The position numbers were made by a program, and so were the translations under genes. 64,000 nt of DNA from Methylobacterium marchantiae (GTDB lineage Bacteria > Pseudomonadota > Alphaproteobacteria > Rhizobiales > Beijerinckiaceae). The stretch spans positions 183,710 through 247,709 of the forward strand of contig NZ_BPQT01000015.1 of the NCBI RefSeq assembly GCF_022179405.1, written 5' to 3'. This document shows positions 35,256 to 44,872 of this stretch, piece by piece (the stretch's first letter is position 1; each line of letters opens with the position of its first letter). A model generated the notes under the pieces. It was not told where the DNA came from. It saw only the letters and a program-made list of their open reading frames with translations, and did no database searches.

Positions 35256-35731
35256 GCGCGACCGGAGCCGGGAAGCCCGGCGAATTCCGATCCGCGCATC
35301 TCGCGGGCGACCTTATCGAGCACGGCGTTGACCATGCCCGGTTCGTCGCCGGCGTAGAAACTATGGGCGACGTCGACATATTCCGAGATCGCCGCTCGGG
35401 CGGGCACGTCCTTGCGGAACATGATCTCATAGGCACCCGCCCGCAGGATCGCGCGCAGGACCGCCTCTATTCGCTTGAGCGGCCATCCCTGGGACAGGGC
35501 CTTGTCGAGTTGCGGATCGATCGCGCGCTGTTCCTCGACCACGCCGCGCAGGAGATCACGGAAGAACGCGATCTCGGCTGGGGGCTGCTCGATTCCCTCC
35601 ACCTCCCGGCCGATCCAGAAGGTTTCGAATTCTGCGAGCGCCTCGATGACGCCCTTCTCGGAAATTTCCATCTCGTAAAGGGCCTGCACCACGGTGAGGC
35701 GTGCGCCGCTGCGCTCGATCGTTTTGGCCAT
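35252..35731 (-). CDS. nusB: Transcription antitermination factor NusB
   Basis: A 159-residue all-helical NusB, which binds BoxA RNA with NusE (S10) for rRNA antitermination. Recognised by LTVVQALYEMEISE near the start, DKALSQGWPLKRIEAVLRAILRAG and the end AISEYVDVAHSFYAGDEPGMVNAVLDKVA. Length is normal. It follows ribH by six bases and overlaps thiL. Confidence 0.95.
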   Translation of the reverse strand: MAKTIERSGARLTVVQALYEMEISEKGVIEALAEFETFWIGREVEGIEQPPAEIAFFRDLLRGVVEEQRAIDPQLDKALSQGWPLKRIEAVLRAILRAGAYEIMFRKDVPARAAISEYVDVAHSFYAGDEPGMVNAVLDKVAREMRGSEFAGLPGSGRA

Positions 35732-35737
35732 GGGTTC

Positions 35738-36247
35738 TCAGTCCTCTCCCACCGGCGCGGCGGCTGCGGCGCGTTTCAGCGCCAGGACGGACAGGGCCGC
35801 CTCCGCGGCGCCCGCGCCCTTGTTCATCTCGGAAACGCGGGCACGGGCGAGTGCCTGCTCCATCGTCTCCACTGTCAGGATCCCGTTGCCGAGGGGCAGG
35901 CGACCGAGCACGGAAAGGTCCATGAGCGCACGCGCGCTCTCGCCCGCGACGATGTCGTAATGACCGGTCTCGCCGCGGATGACGCAGCCCAGTGCCACGG
36001 CGGCATCGTAGGGTTGTCCGGCTCTGGCGGCTTCCTCCACGAGGATGGCGATGGCAGCGGGTATTTCGAGGGCGCCGGGCACCGTCACGACCACGCCTTC
36101 CGCCTCCGCCGCCTCGATCGCCTCCGTCGCACCGGCGAGGAGTTCATCGGCGATGTCGTCGTAATAGCGCGCTTCGACCACGAGGACGCGCGCGCCCTTC
36201 ACGTTTACTGGGGCGGCCGATCGGGCAGCGGGTGGGGGCGAAACCAT
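35738..36247 (-). CDS. ribH: 6,7-dimethyl-8-ribityllumazine synthase
   Basis: A 169-residue lumazine synthase, the penultimate riboflavin enzyme, joining the ribityl-pyrimidinedione and a butanone phosphate. Landmarks are [51 protein letters not shown] with the catalytic His, and [20 protein letters not shown] 36247; a non-coding gap of about 207 bp separates it from ribE upstream, so it may also have its own promoter. Confidence 0.95.
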   Translation of the reverse strand: MVSPPPAARSAAPVNVKGARVLVVEARYYDDIADELLAGATEAIEAAEAEGVVVTVPGALEIPAAIAILVEEAARAGQPYDAAVALGCVIRGETGHYDIVAGESARALMDLSVLGRLPLGNGILTVETMEQALARARVSEMNKGAGAAEAALSVLALKRAAAAAPVGED

Positions 36248-36454
36248 CGTGGGCCTTGTCTGCGGTGGCGGAGGACGACATCGGCACGGACCGTGACGAT
36301 GAGCTCCGCGCGAAGTGTTGGCGTCGCCACCCTGTACGACCGGGTTAGCCCGGCTCCGATTCTCGTGACCGAGCGCATAGAGGACGTAGTTGGGCTGCCC
36401 CTCGTTCGATGGGCGAGCGATAGACCGAAGGGGGCCGCATCACAAGACGGCCGC

Positions 36455-37090
36455 TCAGGAGGTCCGACTCTCGGAAAGGCGTGCCGCGTAGCGGGCGATC
36501 AGGTCGACCTCGATGTTCAGCCTGTCACCCTCTCGGCGTTCCCCCCAGGTGGTGACCGCCAAGGTGTGGGGGATCAGCAGGACCGAGAAAAGATCGCCGT
36601 CGACGGAGTTCACGGTGAGCGATGTGCCGTCGAGGCAGACCGAACCCTTCTCCGCGATGAAACGGGAGACCGAAGACGGTGCGCGAAGGAGGAACCGGTC
36701 GCTCGGCGCCCATTGTGGATCGCCTGCTCCACCGGTGACGCTTTCGCGAGCGACGATCTCGGCCACCCCGTCCACATGCCCGGTGACGAGATGGCCGCCG
36801 AGTTCGTCGCCGATCCTCAGCGAGCGTTCGAGGTTGAGCCGGGTGCCCTCGGCCCATGTACCGACGCTGGTCCGCGCCAGGGTCTCGGCAGCCGCATCGA
36901 CGGAGAAGATGCAGCCCTCGCTCGCAGGCTCGACCGCCACCGCGGTGAGGCAAGGGCCGGAACAGGCGATGGAGGCGCCGAGTGCGATGGTCGCAGGATC
37001 GTAGGAGGAGCGGATGCGGATGCGACGCAGGCGATCGTCGCCCTGCACGCCGAGAACCGATCCCACATCGCTGACGAGGCCGGTGAACAT
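36455..37090 (-). CDS. ribE: Riboflavin synthase alpha subunit
   Basis: A 211-residue riboflavin synthase (dismutation of two lumazine molecules). It has the family's tandem beta-barrel repeat: MFTGLVSDVGSVLGVQ, SIACSGPCLTAVAV and LERSLRIGDELGGHLVTGHVDGVAEI in barrel one, and FIAEKGSVCLDGTSLTVNSV with LIPHTLAVTTWGERREGDRLNIEVD in barrel two. Its start ATG 37090 abuts the ribD stop at 37091. Length is normal. Confidence 0.95.
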   Translation of the reverse strand: MFTGLVSDVGSVLGVQGDDRLRRIRIRSSYDPATIALGASIACSGPCLTAVAVEPASEGCIFSVDAAAETLARTSVGTWAEGTRLNLERSLRIGDELGGHLVTGHVDGVAEIVARESVTGGAGDPQWAPSDRFLLRAPSSVSRFIAEKGSVCLDGTSLTVNSVDGDLFSVLLIPHTLAVTTWGERREGDRLNIEVDLIARYAARLSESRTS

Positions 37091-38218
37091 CTAGACGCTC
37101 CGTTCGTAGGTGACGGACAGGTCGGATCCGAAAGCGCGGGCTTCGGTCACACTGAAGCCGGCCCCGCGGAGACGCCCGTTCAGGGCCTCGCCCACGGCAG
37201 GCAGCCCGCCTGCGCCGATGGCACGTGGGCCGGTGATGAGGGTGCAGACGTCGACGAGATCGGAGGCTGCCAGAGCCTCGGCAAGGTGGGGCCCGCCTTC
37301 GCAGCAAAGCCGCGTGAGGCCGCGTTCGGCTAGCTGCGACAAGGCCGAGGACAGGTCGATCCGGCCATGCGGACAAGCATCGACCTGGATCGTCTCGACG
37401 CCGAAGGACCCCAGCATCCGTTTTGCATGGATGGGCGCGGAGCGCGTCGTCACAACCAGGGTCGGAATATCACGGGCGCTGCGCACGAGGTGAGAAGCGG
37501 GAGACAGCCGCAGGTTCGAATCGAGGACGATGCGCAGCGGTGAACGTTGCCACAGGCCCGGGAGCCGCACCGTCAAAGAAGGATCGTCCGCGCGCGCGGT
37601 ACCGATCCCGACCAGGATCGCGTCGGCATGGGCGCGCCAGAGATGAACCGCGCCATCGGCTATGGGACCGGTGATGCGCAGGCGCTCATCGGGCGCACCG
37701 GCCGCGAAGCCATCCTTCGTGCGAGCGAGCTTCAGGTGAAGACTCGGACGCCCCTGCGTCACGCGGGTGATGTGCCCGCGATGATCGCGAGCCGCCTCGT
37801 CCGCCAGGATACCGCTTGCCACGGCGAGGCCGGCCTCGGCGATGCGGGCATGTCCTCTTCCCGCAACGCGTGGGTCCGGATCGTCGATCGCCGTGACGAC
37901 GCGCGTGATCCCGGCGGCGATGATGGCGTCGACGCAAGGGGGTGTCGCACCGTAATGCGAGCAGGGCTCGAGAGTGACGTAGAGCGTCGCGCCTCGGGCT
38001 GCGTCCCCCGCCATCTCCAGGGCGAGAGGTTCGGCATGGGGGCGCCCGCCGGGCGCCGTCACACCTTGCCCGACGATCCGCTCTTGACCCTTCGCGCCAG
38101 CGACCACCACCGCGCCCACTGAAGGGTTCGGCCAGGTCCGTCCGAGATTGCGCCGGCCCAGCGCCAGGGCCAGGCGCATGAAGCGGTCATCCACGGTGCC
38201 GCCCTCTGACGTACTCAT
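37091..38218 (-). CDS. ribD: Bifunctional riboflavin deaminase/reductase RibD
   Basis: A 375-residue bifunctional enzyme. The N-terminal deaminase (about 1-145) shows [20 protein letters not shown], the zinc site [10 protein letters not shown] and [16 protein letters not shown]. The C-terminal reductase (about 150-365) shows [35 protein letters not shown] and [13 protein letters not shown]. It performs the second and third riboflavin steps from GTP. Its start overlaps nrdR by four bases (ATGA). Confidence 0.95.
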   Translation of the reverse strand: MSTSEGGTVDDRFMRLALALGRRNLGRTWPNPSVGAVVVAGAKGQERIVGQGVTAPGGRPHAEPLALEMAGDAARGATLYVTLEPCSHYGATPPCVDAIIAAGITRVVTAIDDPDPRVAGRGHARIAEAGLAVASGILADEAARDHRGHITRVTQGRPSLHLKLARTKDGFAAGAPDERLRITGPIADGAVHLWRAHADAILVGIGTARADDPSLTVRLPGLWQRSPLRIVLDSNLRLSPASHLVRSARDIPTLVVTTRSAPIHAKRMLGSFGVETIQVDACPHGRIDLSSALSQLAERGLTRLCCEGGPHLAEALAASDLVDVCTLITGPRAIGAGGLPAVGEALNGRLRGAGFSVTEARAFGSDLSVTYERSV

Positions 38219-38787
38219 GAACGCACCCGCGACGCGCGCTTCGTCGGCGGTTTCGGCGGCTCGTCGCCGGGCAGGTCGTCATTGCGCGGCAAGTCGCCGG
38301 CCAAGCCGTCGTCGGGTCTCGCTCCGGCGACTTCCGTGGATTCTCCGAGCGTGCCGAGGAGTGCCTTGAAGTCGCTCGCTTCGCGAAAATTCTTGTAGAC
38401 CGAAGCGAAGCGCACATAGGCCACATCGTCGAGACCCTTCAGCCCTTCCATCACGAGCTCGCCGATCGTTTCGCTGGCAATCTCGGCCTCGCCTCCGCTC
38501 TCCAGTTGGCGGGTGATGCCGCTGACCAGCCGCTCGATCCGCTCCGGGTCCACCGGGCGCTTGCGCAATGCGACGCCGATGGAGCGCTGGAGCTTGTCGC
38601 GGTCGAACGGCACGCGTTTGCCGGAGCGCTTCAGTACGATGAGTTCACGCAACTGCACCCGTTCGAAAGTGGTGAAGCGGCCCCCGCAATCCGGGCACAC
38701 CCTGCGGCGCCGGATCGCCGCCGAATCGTCGCTGGGGCGGGAATCCTTCACCTGAGTGTCGGGGCCGCCGCAATAGGGACACCGCAT
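38215..38787 (-). CDS. nrdR: Transcriptional repressor NrdR
   Basis: A 190-residue NrdR. A zinc ribbon at the start ([19 protein letters not shown] and [15 protein letters not shown], four Cys) is followed by an ATP-cone domain ([20 protein letters not shown]). It represses ribonucleotide reductase genes according to dATP/ATP. The last ~40 residues are a Pro/Asp/Arg-rich tail longer than in most homologues, as seen in some alphaproteobacteria. It sits in the usual glyA-nrdR-ribD order, behind the glyA terminator. Confidence 0.94.
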   Translation of the reverse strand: MRCPYCGGPDTQVKDSRPSDDSAAIRRRRVCPDCGGRFTTFERVQLRELIVLKRSGKRVPFDRDKLQRSIGVALRKRPVDPERIERLVSGITRQLESGGEAEIASETIGELVMEGLKGLDDVAYVRFASVYKNFREASDFKALLGTLGESTEVAGARPDDGLAGDLPRNDDLPGDEPPKPPTKRASRVRS

Positions 38788-38821
38788 CGGGCCGGCACCT
38801 GCGCTGGGGATCGGGGAAAAC

Positions 38822-38858
38822 GAGAACGGCCGCGGATCATCGATCCGCGGCCGTTCTC
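38822..38858 (-). terminator. Strong bidirectional hairpin after glyA
   Basis: A perfect 17-bp stem (GAGAACGGCCGCGGATC paired with 38842-38858) with a three-base loop lies 42 bases beyond the glyA stop. The minus strand continues CGTTTTCCCC. This isolates glyA from nrdR, which must then be transcribed by read-through or from a promoter inside 38788-38821. Confidence 0.88.
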
Positions 38859-38899
38859 TATCATGACGTGACCCGCGGATGCACCCGCAGATGAAGGCT

Positions 38900-40204
38900 T
38901 CAGCCGTAGATCGGGAAGCGGTGGGTCAGGGCGTGAACCTTGTCCTTCACCGCGGCCTCGATGGCCGGATCACCGCCTTCGCCCTTGGCCACCAGACCAT
39001 CGAGCACCTCGATGATGAGGCTGCCGATCTGCTTGAACTCGGCGACGCCGAAGCCGCGCGAGGTTCCGGCCGGAGTACCGAGGCGGATGCCCGAGGTAAT
39101 CGTCGGCTTGGCCGGGTCGAAGGGCACTCCGTTCTTGTTGCAGGTGATGTGAGCGCGCGACAGAGCGGCTTCCGCCGCCTTGCCGGTGAGGCCCTTCTTC
39201 TGCAAGTCGACCAGCATGAGGTGGTTGTCCGTGCCGCCCGAAGTGATGTCGTACCCGCCGGTGATCAGAGTGTCGGCGAGCGCCTTGGCGTTCTCGATCA
39301 CCTGCTTGGCGTAGATCTTGAACTCGGGCTTCAGCGCCTCGCCGAAGGCGACCGCCTTGCCGGCGATGACGTGCATGAGCGGACCGCCCTGGAGACCAGG
39401 GAAGATCGCGGAGTTGAACTTCTTGGCGAGTGCCTCGTCGTTCGTCAGGATCATGCCGCCGCGCGGGCCGCGCAGGGTCTTGTGGGTCGTCGTCGTCGCG
39501 ACATGCGCGTGGGGGAACGGCGACGGGTGGACGCCGGCGGCGACCAGACCCGCGAAATGCGCCATGTCGACGAAGAAGTAGGCGCCGACGGCGTCGGCGA
39601 TCTCACGGAACTTGGCGAAGTCCCAGTGGCGCGGATAGCCGGAGCCGCCGGCGATGATCACCTTTGGCTTGTGCTCGTGGGCGAGGCGCTCGACCTGCTC
39701 CATGTCGATGCGCTGGTCGTCGCGGCGCACGGTGTACGAGACCGGCTTGAACCACTTGCCCGAGACGTTCGGCGGGGCGCCGTGGGTGAGATGGCCGCCG
39801 GCGGCGAGGTCGAGACCGAGGAAGGTATCGCCCGGCTGCATCAGGGCCATGAACACGCCCTGGTTAGCCTGGGAGCCCGAATTCGGCTGCACGTTCGCGA
39901 AGCCGCAATCGAACAGGCGCTTGGCACGCTCGATGGCGAGGTTCTCGGCGATGTCGACGAATTCACATCCGCCATAATAGCGACGGCCGGGATAGCCTTC
40001 GGCATACTTGTTGGTGAGGACGGAGCCCTGTGCTTCGAGCACCGCCCTGGAGACGATATTCTCCGACGCGATCAGCTCGATCTCGTGCTGCTGCCGGCCG
40101 AGTTCCTGGCTGACCGCCTTCGCCACTTCCGGATCCGCATCGGCCAGGGAAGCGCTGAAGAAGGAATTCGAAAAATGCTTGTCGCTTGCGGTGCCGGCGC
40201 TCAT
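38900..40204 (-). CDS. glyA: Serine hydroxymethyltransferase
   Basis: A 434-residue PLP enzyme that interconverts serine and glycine with transfer of a one-carbon unit to tetrahydrofolate; in methylotrophs it is also the entry step of the serine cycle. Landmarks are [40 protein letters not shown], the PLP Lys in [19 protein letters not shown] and the end [10 protein letters not shown]. Length is normal. It has its own terminator, so it is probably monocistronic. Confidence 0.97.
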   Translation of the reverse strand: MSAGTASDKHFSNSFFSASLADADPEVAKAVSQELGRQQHEIELIASENIVSRAVLEAQGSVLTNKYAEGYPGRRYYGGCEFVDIAENLAIERAKRLFDCGFANVQPNSGSQANQGVFMALMQPGDTFLGLDLAAGGHLTHGAPPNVSGKWFKPVSYTVRRDDQRIDMEQVERLAHEHKPKVIIAGGSGYPRHWDFAKFREIADAVGAYFFVDMAHFAGLVAAGVHPSPFPHAHVATTTTHKTLRGPRGGMILTNDEALAKKFNSAIFPGLQGGPLMHVIAGKAVAFGEALKPEFKIYAKQVIENAKALADTLITGGYDITSGGTDNHLMLVDLQKKGLTGKAAEAALSRAHITCNKNGVPFDPAKPTITSGIRLGTPAGTSRGFGVAEFKQIGSLIIEVLDGLVAKGEGGDPAIEAAVKDKVHALTHRFPIYG

Positions 40205-40353
40205 GGAAAGCCTCGATTGTTGAACGGGCGAGGGCGTCCGTTATCCGCTGGCGTTAGGGCGGGCGGGCGCTCGAAGCGCAATTTACTACACGGGCGGGCA
40301 GGCGAGGCCAAGCGCAGCTAATTTATAGTCCGGACCAAAAAAAATTCCGTGCG

Positions 40354-40863
40354 TCAGGTCTTTGCAACGTCTCGACCTTGGTTGAGCGAGTCTTGGTCGA
40401 CATTGCCGCAGCGTGGGCGACCCTTTGTCACGACCTTGGTGCCATCTGAAGCGGGAAAGCGGTCCGCGTCTTCCGAGCCAGACCTGTGGCAAACGCTGCG
40501 TCGTCCGAAAAGGCCGTAGCGGTTCCTGGCGGCGAGATCGTAAAGGGCGTCCTGACAGCCTTCCGGCAGGGATCTCAGTACCTTTGCCAGGGATCAGGGA
40601 AAGCCGAGGATCGCGGCCATCCCCACCGATCCCTCGAGCCTGAACAGGGCACGCCCGTCGGTCGGCAGGATGTTCGTCTCGAAACTCGTCGTATCCAGGC
40701 CGCAACGCGCGCAGATCGCTCACCCGAGCGCCGATTGCGCCGGCAGGAACCGAAACCGCCTGTCGCGATCGCACCGCATGACGAAGCGGATCCGGCCGAC
40801 GCAGAGCGCGCAGTGGCCGTCGAAGACGACAATCGGCCTGTCCTCAGCGAAAGGCGGGACCAT
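40354..40863 (-). pseudogene. DCC-type thiol-disulphide oxidoreductase (DUF393), interrupted by two in-frame TGA codons
   Basis: From ATG 40863 the frame reads MVPPFAEDRPIVVFDGHCALC, the DCC-family start whose DGHCALC carries the redox-type Cys-x-x-Cys. It continues FVMRCDRDRRFRFLPAQSALG, then TGA at 40722-40720. Beyond it the same frame keeps the family pattern (ICARCGLDTTSFETNILPTD, then ILGFP), meets a second TGA at 40596-40594 where homologues have Trp, and goes on SLAKVLRSLPEGCQDALYDL, AARNRYGLFGRRSVC to TGA 40356-40354. No frameshift is needed, only two nonsense changes. An N-terminal fragment could start at 40914. Most likely a recent pseudogene. Confidence 0.75.
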
Positions 40864-41174
40864 CTCGTCCGACCGGGAACTATAGGGCGGCAATTCCGAT
40901 CGCACGGACGACAAGATGGCGCGATGGCGAGCGCGCGTCGGCCACGAAGGTCACGACCTCCGGGGATCTGCCGCGAGCGCGATCTTCGACCGGGACCGAC
41001 TGCGCTGAAAATCCAGGATGAAACAAGATCCTTTCGGCTTGACAAATTAAGAACATATCGGGAACATACTTCTGGTTGCGCCGACGATTCTGGACACGTG
41101 GCGCGCCCGTCAGGCCTCGCTATCCCGCGGGACCCCGCGACTCGATCTGACCCATCGATACGGAGATCGCCCGA
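40864..41174. other. Intergenic region between DCC pseudogene and an unknown gene
   Basis: About 310 bp in which no gene is supported. An AT-rich patch near 41035-41070 (TTGACAAATTAAGAACATA) resembles a -35 hexamer TTGACA followed by A/T bases and could be the promoter of the gene at 41175. A matching -10 box is not clear. Confidence 0.35.
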
Positions 41175-41627
41175 ATGAGCATGAGTTGTTTCGTATTCAG
41201 CAACCGGCACCTCGCGACCTTGGGGGAATGGCAGGCCGCCATCGATGCCCTCGGGTTCGACCTCAAACTCGACGGGACCGCTGACGACCTGGTGGAGGAA
41301 CTGCTCGGCCATCTGCCGGCAGCCTGGCGGGAAGTCGAAGCGGGGTTCGAATGCTATGTGAACGGCGAGGAAGGGACCCTGGACCTCGTCGAGTCGAACG
41401 ACGGGTTCGATTTCGGCGGGCCTTGGACATGTTCGCTTGAGATGTCCTATGCGCAGGAGCCGAGCATCGCCGGCACCATGATGGCCGGTGCAGCTTATGC
41501 GCAGGCCACCGGCGGCATCCTCTGGGAGGCAGAAGGTGGCGAGATCCTGACGGCGGACGCCGCTGTTGCGATGGCACACCGAACCGCGATCGATATCGCA
41601 CACTCTCTGACCGGGACCGACGCCTGA
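41175..41627 (+). CDS. Hypothetical protein
   Basis: A 150-residue acidic cytoplasmic protein. It starts MSMSCFVFSNRHLATLGEWQ and has a Leu/Glu-rich first half (DGTADDLVEELLGHLPAAWR) and a C-terminal half containing GGILWEAEGGEILTADAAVA. There is no signal peptide, membrane segment or recognised motif. Codon use is typical of the chromosome and ATG 41175 lies downstream of a possible TTGACA element, so the gene looks real. Function unknown. Confidence 0.6.
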   Translation: MSMSCFVFSNRHLATLGEWQAAIDALGFDLKLDGTADDLVEELLGHLPAAWREVEAGFECYVNGEEGTLDLVESNDGFDFGGPWTCSLEMSYAQEPSIAGTMMAGAAYAQATGGILWEAEGGEILTADAAVAMAHRTAIDIAHSLTGTDA

Positions 41628-41753
41628 GACCGCCCGGCGCCATCGGACGATACGATGGACATGCGGAAGGGACGGACGATGGCTCGCCCGCCCCTTCCGG
41701 CATTCGCAGAATGGCCGCGGCCGGAGACCGTAGATATGATCCGTGCCGCTGTC

Positions 41754-43052
41754 TCAGTTTTCTTCGTCGCCAGGCTCGAAGGTCTGGACCTGCTCGGCGC
41801 TCGCGACCGGAGTCGGCCCCGACAGTGTCGAAGGCACGTTGACACCGTCGCGCTTGTAGATGTCGTCGCGGAATTGCACGAGGCCATCCGGGGTCGCCCA
41901 GGCGGTGATATAGGTCCAGTAGACCGGTACCGGGGTGCTCAAGGTGGCGTCGACGCGCTTGCCGCTCTCGATGGCCTGCTCGACTTGGTCGCGGCCCCAG
42001 CCGGGCGTGTCTTTGAGGAGCCAGGTGATATACTCGCGCACGTTCTGCACGCGGACGCAGCCCGAGGAGATGAAGCGGAAGTCGTCGCCGTACACGCCCT
42101 TCGAGTTGGTGTCGTGCATGAACACGCCGTGCGGGTTCGGGATGTTGATGCGCACGATGCCCATCGAATTGAAATCGGCGCCCGAATCCTGACGGTAGCG
42201 ATAGCGCGTGCCCTCGTCCGAGTTCCAGTTCACCGAGGCCGGGGAGATCTCGGTCTCACCGGTGAAGATGCGGATCTTGTTCTCGGTGAGGTAGTTTGGA
42301 TCCTTCTGCATCTTGGGGATGAGGTCCTTCTTCACGATGGAAGCCGGGACCGTCCAGAACGGGTTGAAATTGATCTGCGTCGCCTTGGTATTCATGATCG
42401 GCGACTGGCGATCGATCTTGCCGACGCCGGCAGCGTGCAGGGTGACGACCTGACCGTTCTCCACCGTCTGGACCAGGGCGGCGGGAATGTTGGTGATGAC
42501 GAAGCGGTTGCCGAGATTGCCCGAGTACGAGCGCAGGCGGACGGCGTTCACTTCGAGTTGCTTCAGGCGGATGTCGGCCGATACGTTCATCGCCTGTTGG
42601 GTCGCCGGGCTCATGGAGCCGGTCTGACTCAGCCCGTGACGGGCCTGGAAGCGCTTCACACCGGCGGCCACGTAGGAATCATACACACTCGATCCGCCGG
42701 ATGCGGAATCCAGGTCGCCGGTCACCGCGAGGCGCTGGCGCAGGGCGGCCACGGCAGGTCCCTTGCTGCCGATGCGCAGGCGGTCGGCGCCGGAAACCGG
42801 CCTCCAGCCGCCGCGTGCCACGATGTCCTTGTAGCGCTCGACCATCTGCTCCGTGGTCGCGATCGTCTGCGGAGACAGGATCGGCGTCGAGGAGCGCTGC
42901 ACCTGCATGGCGGACGGCGCGGCGTAATCCTGTGCCCATTCCGCCTGGGCGAAACCGGCCTGTTCACGCGCCGAGGCCGTCTGAACGAAGGCAGCGGCGC
43001 CGGCGAGGAGCGCGAGGCTCAGCGAGCGGATGGGATAAGCCTGTTTCAGCAT
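41754..43052 (-). CDS. L,D-transpeptidase (YcbB-like) with peptidoglycan-binding domain
   Basis: A 432-residue periplasmic enzyme making 3-3 peptidoglycan crosslinks or anchoring envelope proteins. Residues 1-24 form a signal peptide (SLALLAGAAAFVQTASA). A peptidoglycan-binding domain follows (SKGPAVAALRQRLAVTGDL, VKRFQARHGLSQTG). The YkuD catalytic domain (about 190-350) has NPHGVFMHDT and the signature FRFISSGCVRVQNVREY with the nucleophilic Cys. ATG 43052 gives the signal peptide; the frame extends further upstream to 43160. The protein is shorter than E. coli YcbB but has the same domain order. Confidence 0.93.
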   Translation of the reverse strand: MLKQAYPIRSLSLALLAGAAAFVQTASAREQAGFAQAEWAQDYAAPSAMQVQRSSTPILSPQTIATTEQMVERYKDIVARGGWRPVSGADRLRIGSKGPAVAALRQRLAVTGDLDSASGGSSVYDSYVAAGVKRFQARHGLSQTGSMSPATQQAMNVSADIRLKQLEVNAVRLRSYSGNLGNRFVITNIPAALVQTVENGQVVTLHAAGVGKIDRQSPIMNTKATQINFNPFWTVPASIVKKDLIPKMQKDPNYLTENKIRIFTGETEISPASVNWNSDEGTRYRYRQDSGADFNSMGIVRINIPNPHGVFMHDTNSKGVYGDDFRFISSGCVRVQNVREYITWLLKDTPGWGRDQVEQAIESGKRVDATLSTPVPVYWTYITAWATPDGLVQFRDDIYKRDGVNVPSTLSGPTPVASAEQVQTFEPGDEEN

Positions 43053-43309
43053 CGGACGGAAAACTCTGATCTGACCTGTGGAGCGGCACGAGGCCGTCGG
43101 GGCATGGCCGGAATGGTTACCGGCCACCGAAAGTCCTGTGCCGCGAACGTGTCGGGGCACGGTTAAGAAGTCATGCAGTCCGGGCTAGAATGTGGCACGG
43201 CCACGTCAAATCACGGCTTGTCCTGTACTGCAGCGCACATGCAACAGAATCCCGCGGCGGCTGAGGAAAGAGATGGCGGGATTATGTCCGTTGGGCTAAG
43301 CCCAAGGAC

Positions 43310-43696
43310 ATGATGTCGGGAGACTCAGCGGCGGCCGTTTGGCGCGCGATCACGTCGGTGATCGCGCTCTACGCGTTCGTGCTCCAGGTCTTTCTCGGAA
43401 CGCTGATGCCGCTGCCCATGTCGGGCCACGCAGATCCTCTCTGCTCCGGGCTGCTCGACGGCATGGATGTCGATCGGGTACCGGTCGATGAGACGCCCGC
43501 TCATGGCGCGCACAAGCTGTGCTGCCCCCCCGCCGCAGCGATGGCCGGGATGGATCAACTGGGAGGCCCTGCCTCGATCGCCATCGCATGGTCGGCAGCG
43601 TCCGTCGTCCGATTTGCTTGGCGGGACGAGGACCGCCCCGGTGCCCGAGGGCCGCCGGGATCGATCCCGCATCCGAGAGGGCCGCCCATCGTCTGA
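43310..43696 (+). CDS. DUF2946-like small membrane/secreted protein in copper cluster
   Basis: A 128-residue protein with one hydrophobic N-terminal segment (AITSVIALYAFVLQVFLGTL) followed by metal-ligand-like residues: MPLPMSGHADPLCSG, then HGAHKLCCPPAAAMAGM. This pattern resembles DUF2946 proteins, which occur beside copper genes. It lies 41 bases before the YcnI-PCu(A)C fusion gene on the same strand. Either Met (43310 or 43313) could start it. The C-terminus is Pro/Gly/Arg-rich. A copper-related role is inferred from motif and context. Confidence 0.6.
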   Translation: MMSGDSAAAVWRAITSVIALYAFVLQVFLGTLMPLPMSGHADPLCSGLLDGMDVDRVPVDETPAHGAHKLCCPPAAAMAGMDQLGGPASIAIAWSAASVVRFAWRDEDRPGARGPPGSIPHPRGPPIV

Positions 43697-43737
43697 AGCG
43701 ATTCGATCATCGTTTCCTTCAGCAATGGACACCCATC

Positions 43738-44739
43738 ATGAACCGGATTTCTCGGCCCACGATTGCCGCCGCCGTCATCGTCACGCTCTCCGTCACCGCC
43801 GCCCTCTCGCATGCGGTGCTCGATCGCCGGGAAGCCAGCCCGAATGCCAGCTATCGCGGCGTGGTCCAGATCACGCATGGATGCGACGGCGAGCCGACCA
43901 ATCGCGTCAGCGTCACCATCCCCGAGGGTGTGATCGGCGCCAAGCCGATGCCGAAGCCCGGCTGGACCCTTGCCACGCAGAAGGGCCCCTACGCCCGCGC
44001 CTATCCCTCTTATCACGGCGACGTTTCCGAGGGCGTGAAGACCATCACCTGGAGCGGCGGTTCGTTGCCCGACGATCAGGTGGACGAATTCACCTTCCTG
44101 GCGCGCGTGTCGGATGCCTTCGCCCCCGGCGCCACGATCCACTTTCCGGTGGAGCAGGATTGCGCGAGCAAGACCACCCGCTGGAGCGAGATCCCGGCGG
44201 CGGGCCAGGATGCGCACGCCCTGAAATTCCCGGCCCCCGCCGTGATGATCGTCGCCGCACAGGGCAAAGCCTCCTCGAAAGCGCCCGTTGCGGCATCGAG
44301 CACGGTCAAGGCCGGCGATCTCACCATCGACACGCCATGGATGCGCGCGACCCCCGGCGGCGCCACGGTGGCGGGCGGCTATGTCCGCATCGGCAATGAG
44401 GGCCGGCAGGCGGACAGACTGCTCTCCGCCTCGATTCCCATCGCCGCGTCCGGCTCGATCCATTCCATGACCATGGAGGGCGGGGTGATGAAGATGGCGG
44501 CGGTGGACGGTGGCCTCGTCATCAGGCCCGGCGAGACCGTGGAACTCAAACCCGGCAGCTATCACCTGATGTTCGAAGGGCTGAAGACGGCCCCCAAGGT
44601 GGGCGAGCCGATCTCGGGCAGCCTCACCTTCGAGCGTGCTGGCACCGTGGCGGTCACCTTCGGGGTCGCCCCGATCGGGGCCAGGGCGCCGAACGCACCT
44701 GCCGCGCCGGAGCCGGCCGCGGGCAGTCACCAGCACTGA
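43738..44739 (+). CDS. Fused YcnI-like (DUF1775) and PCu(A)C copper chaperone
   Basis: A 333-residue periplasmic protein. A signal peptide ends near Ser24, so the mature N-terminus would be His25 (HAVLDRREA), as in YcnI, whose N-terminal His binds copper. Residues ~25-165 are the DUF1775 domain (VVQITHGCDGEPTNRVSVTI). Residues ~195-310 form a PCu(A)C domain with its Met/His copper site: IHSMTM, GGVMKMAAVDGG and GSYHLMFEGLK. The tail ends GSHQH. ATG 43738 was chosen for its clean signal peptide. Such proteins pass Cu(I) to cytochrome oxidase or other periplasmic enzymes. It lies between a DUF2946-like gene and a TonB receptor. Confidence 0.9.
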   Translation: MNRISRPTIAAAVIVTLSVTAALSHAVLDRREASPNASYRGVVQITHGCDGEPTNRVSVTIPEGVIGAKPMPKPGWTLATQKGPYARAYPSYHGDVSEGVKTITWSGGSLPDDQVDEFTFLARVSDAFAPGATIHFPVEQDCASKTTRWSEIPAAGQDAHALKFPAPAVMIVAAQGKASSKAPVAASSTVKAGDLTIDTPWMRATPGGATVAGGYVRIGNEGRQADRLLSASIPIAASGSIHSMTMEGGVMKMAAVDGGLVIRPGETVELKPGSYHLMFEGLKTAPKVGEPISGSLTFERAGTVAVTFGVAPIGARAPNAPAAPEPAAGSHQH

Positions 44740-44872
44740 TCGCCCGCCCGGGATCGCCCGTGAGGCGTGACCCCGTAGGATCGGACGATTCCCCCTTCTC
44801 TTTCGGGACCCGCTGCTCCTCCGCCTCGATCGGGTGGAGTGATCCAGGGCGCGCGGTCCGGAGTCTTTCGAC

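Noticed and set aside
35246-37333. A 695-codon plus-strand frame opposite nusB, ribH and ribE
   Set aside because: It crosses several well-supported genes on the other strand and has no recognisable domain.
40354-40863. Programmed TGA recoding (selenocysteine or Trp) in the DCC gene
   Set aside because: The first TGA position is not Cys in homologues, no SECIS-like hairpin was recognised, and TGA acts as a normal stop for many genes here. Two nonsense mutations are simpler.
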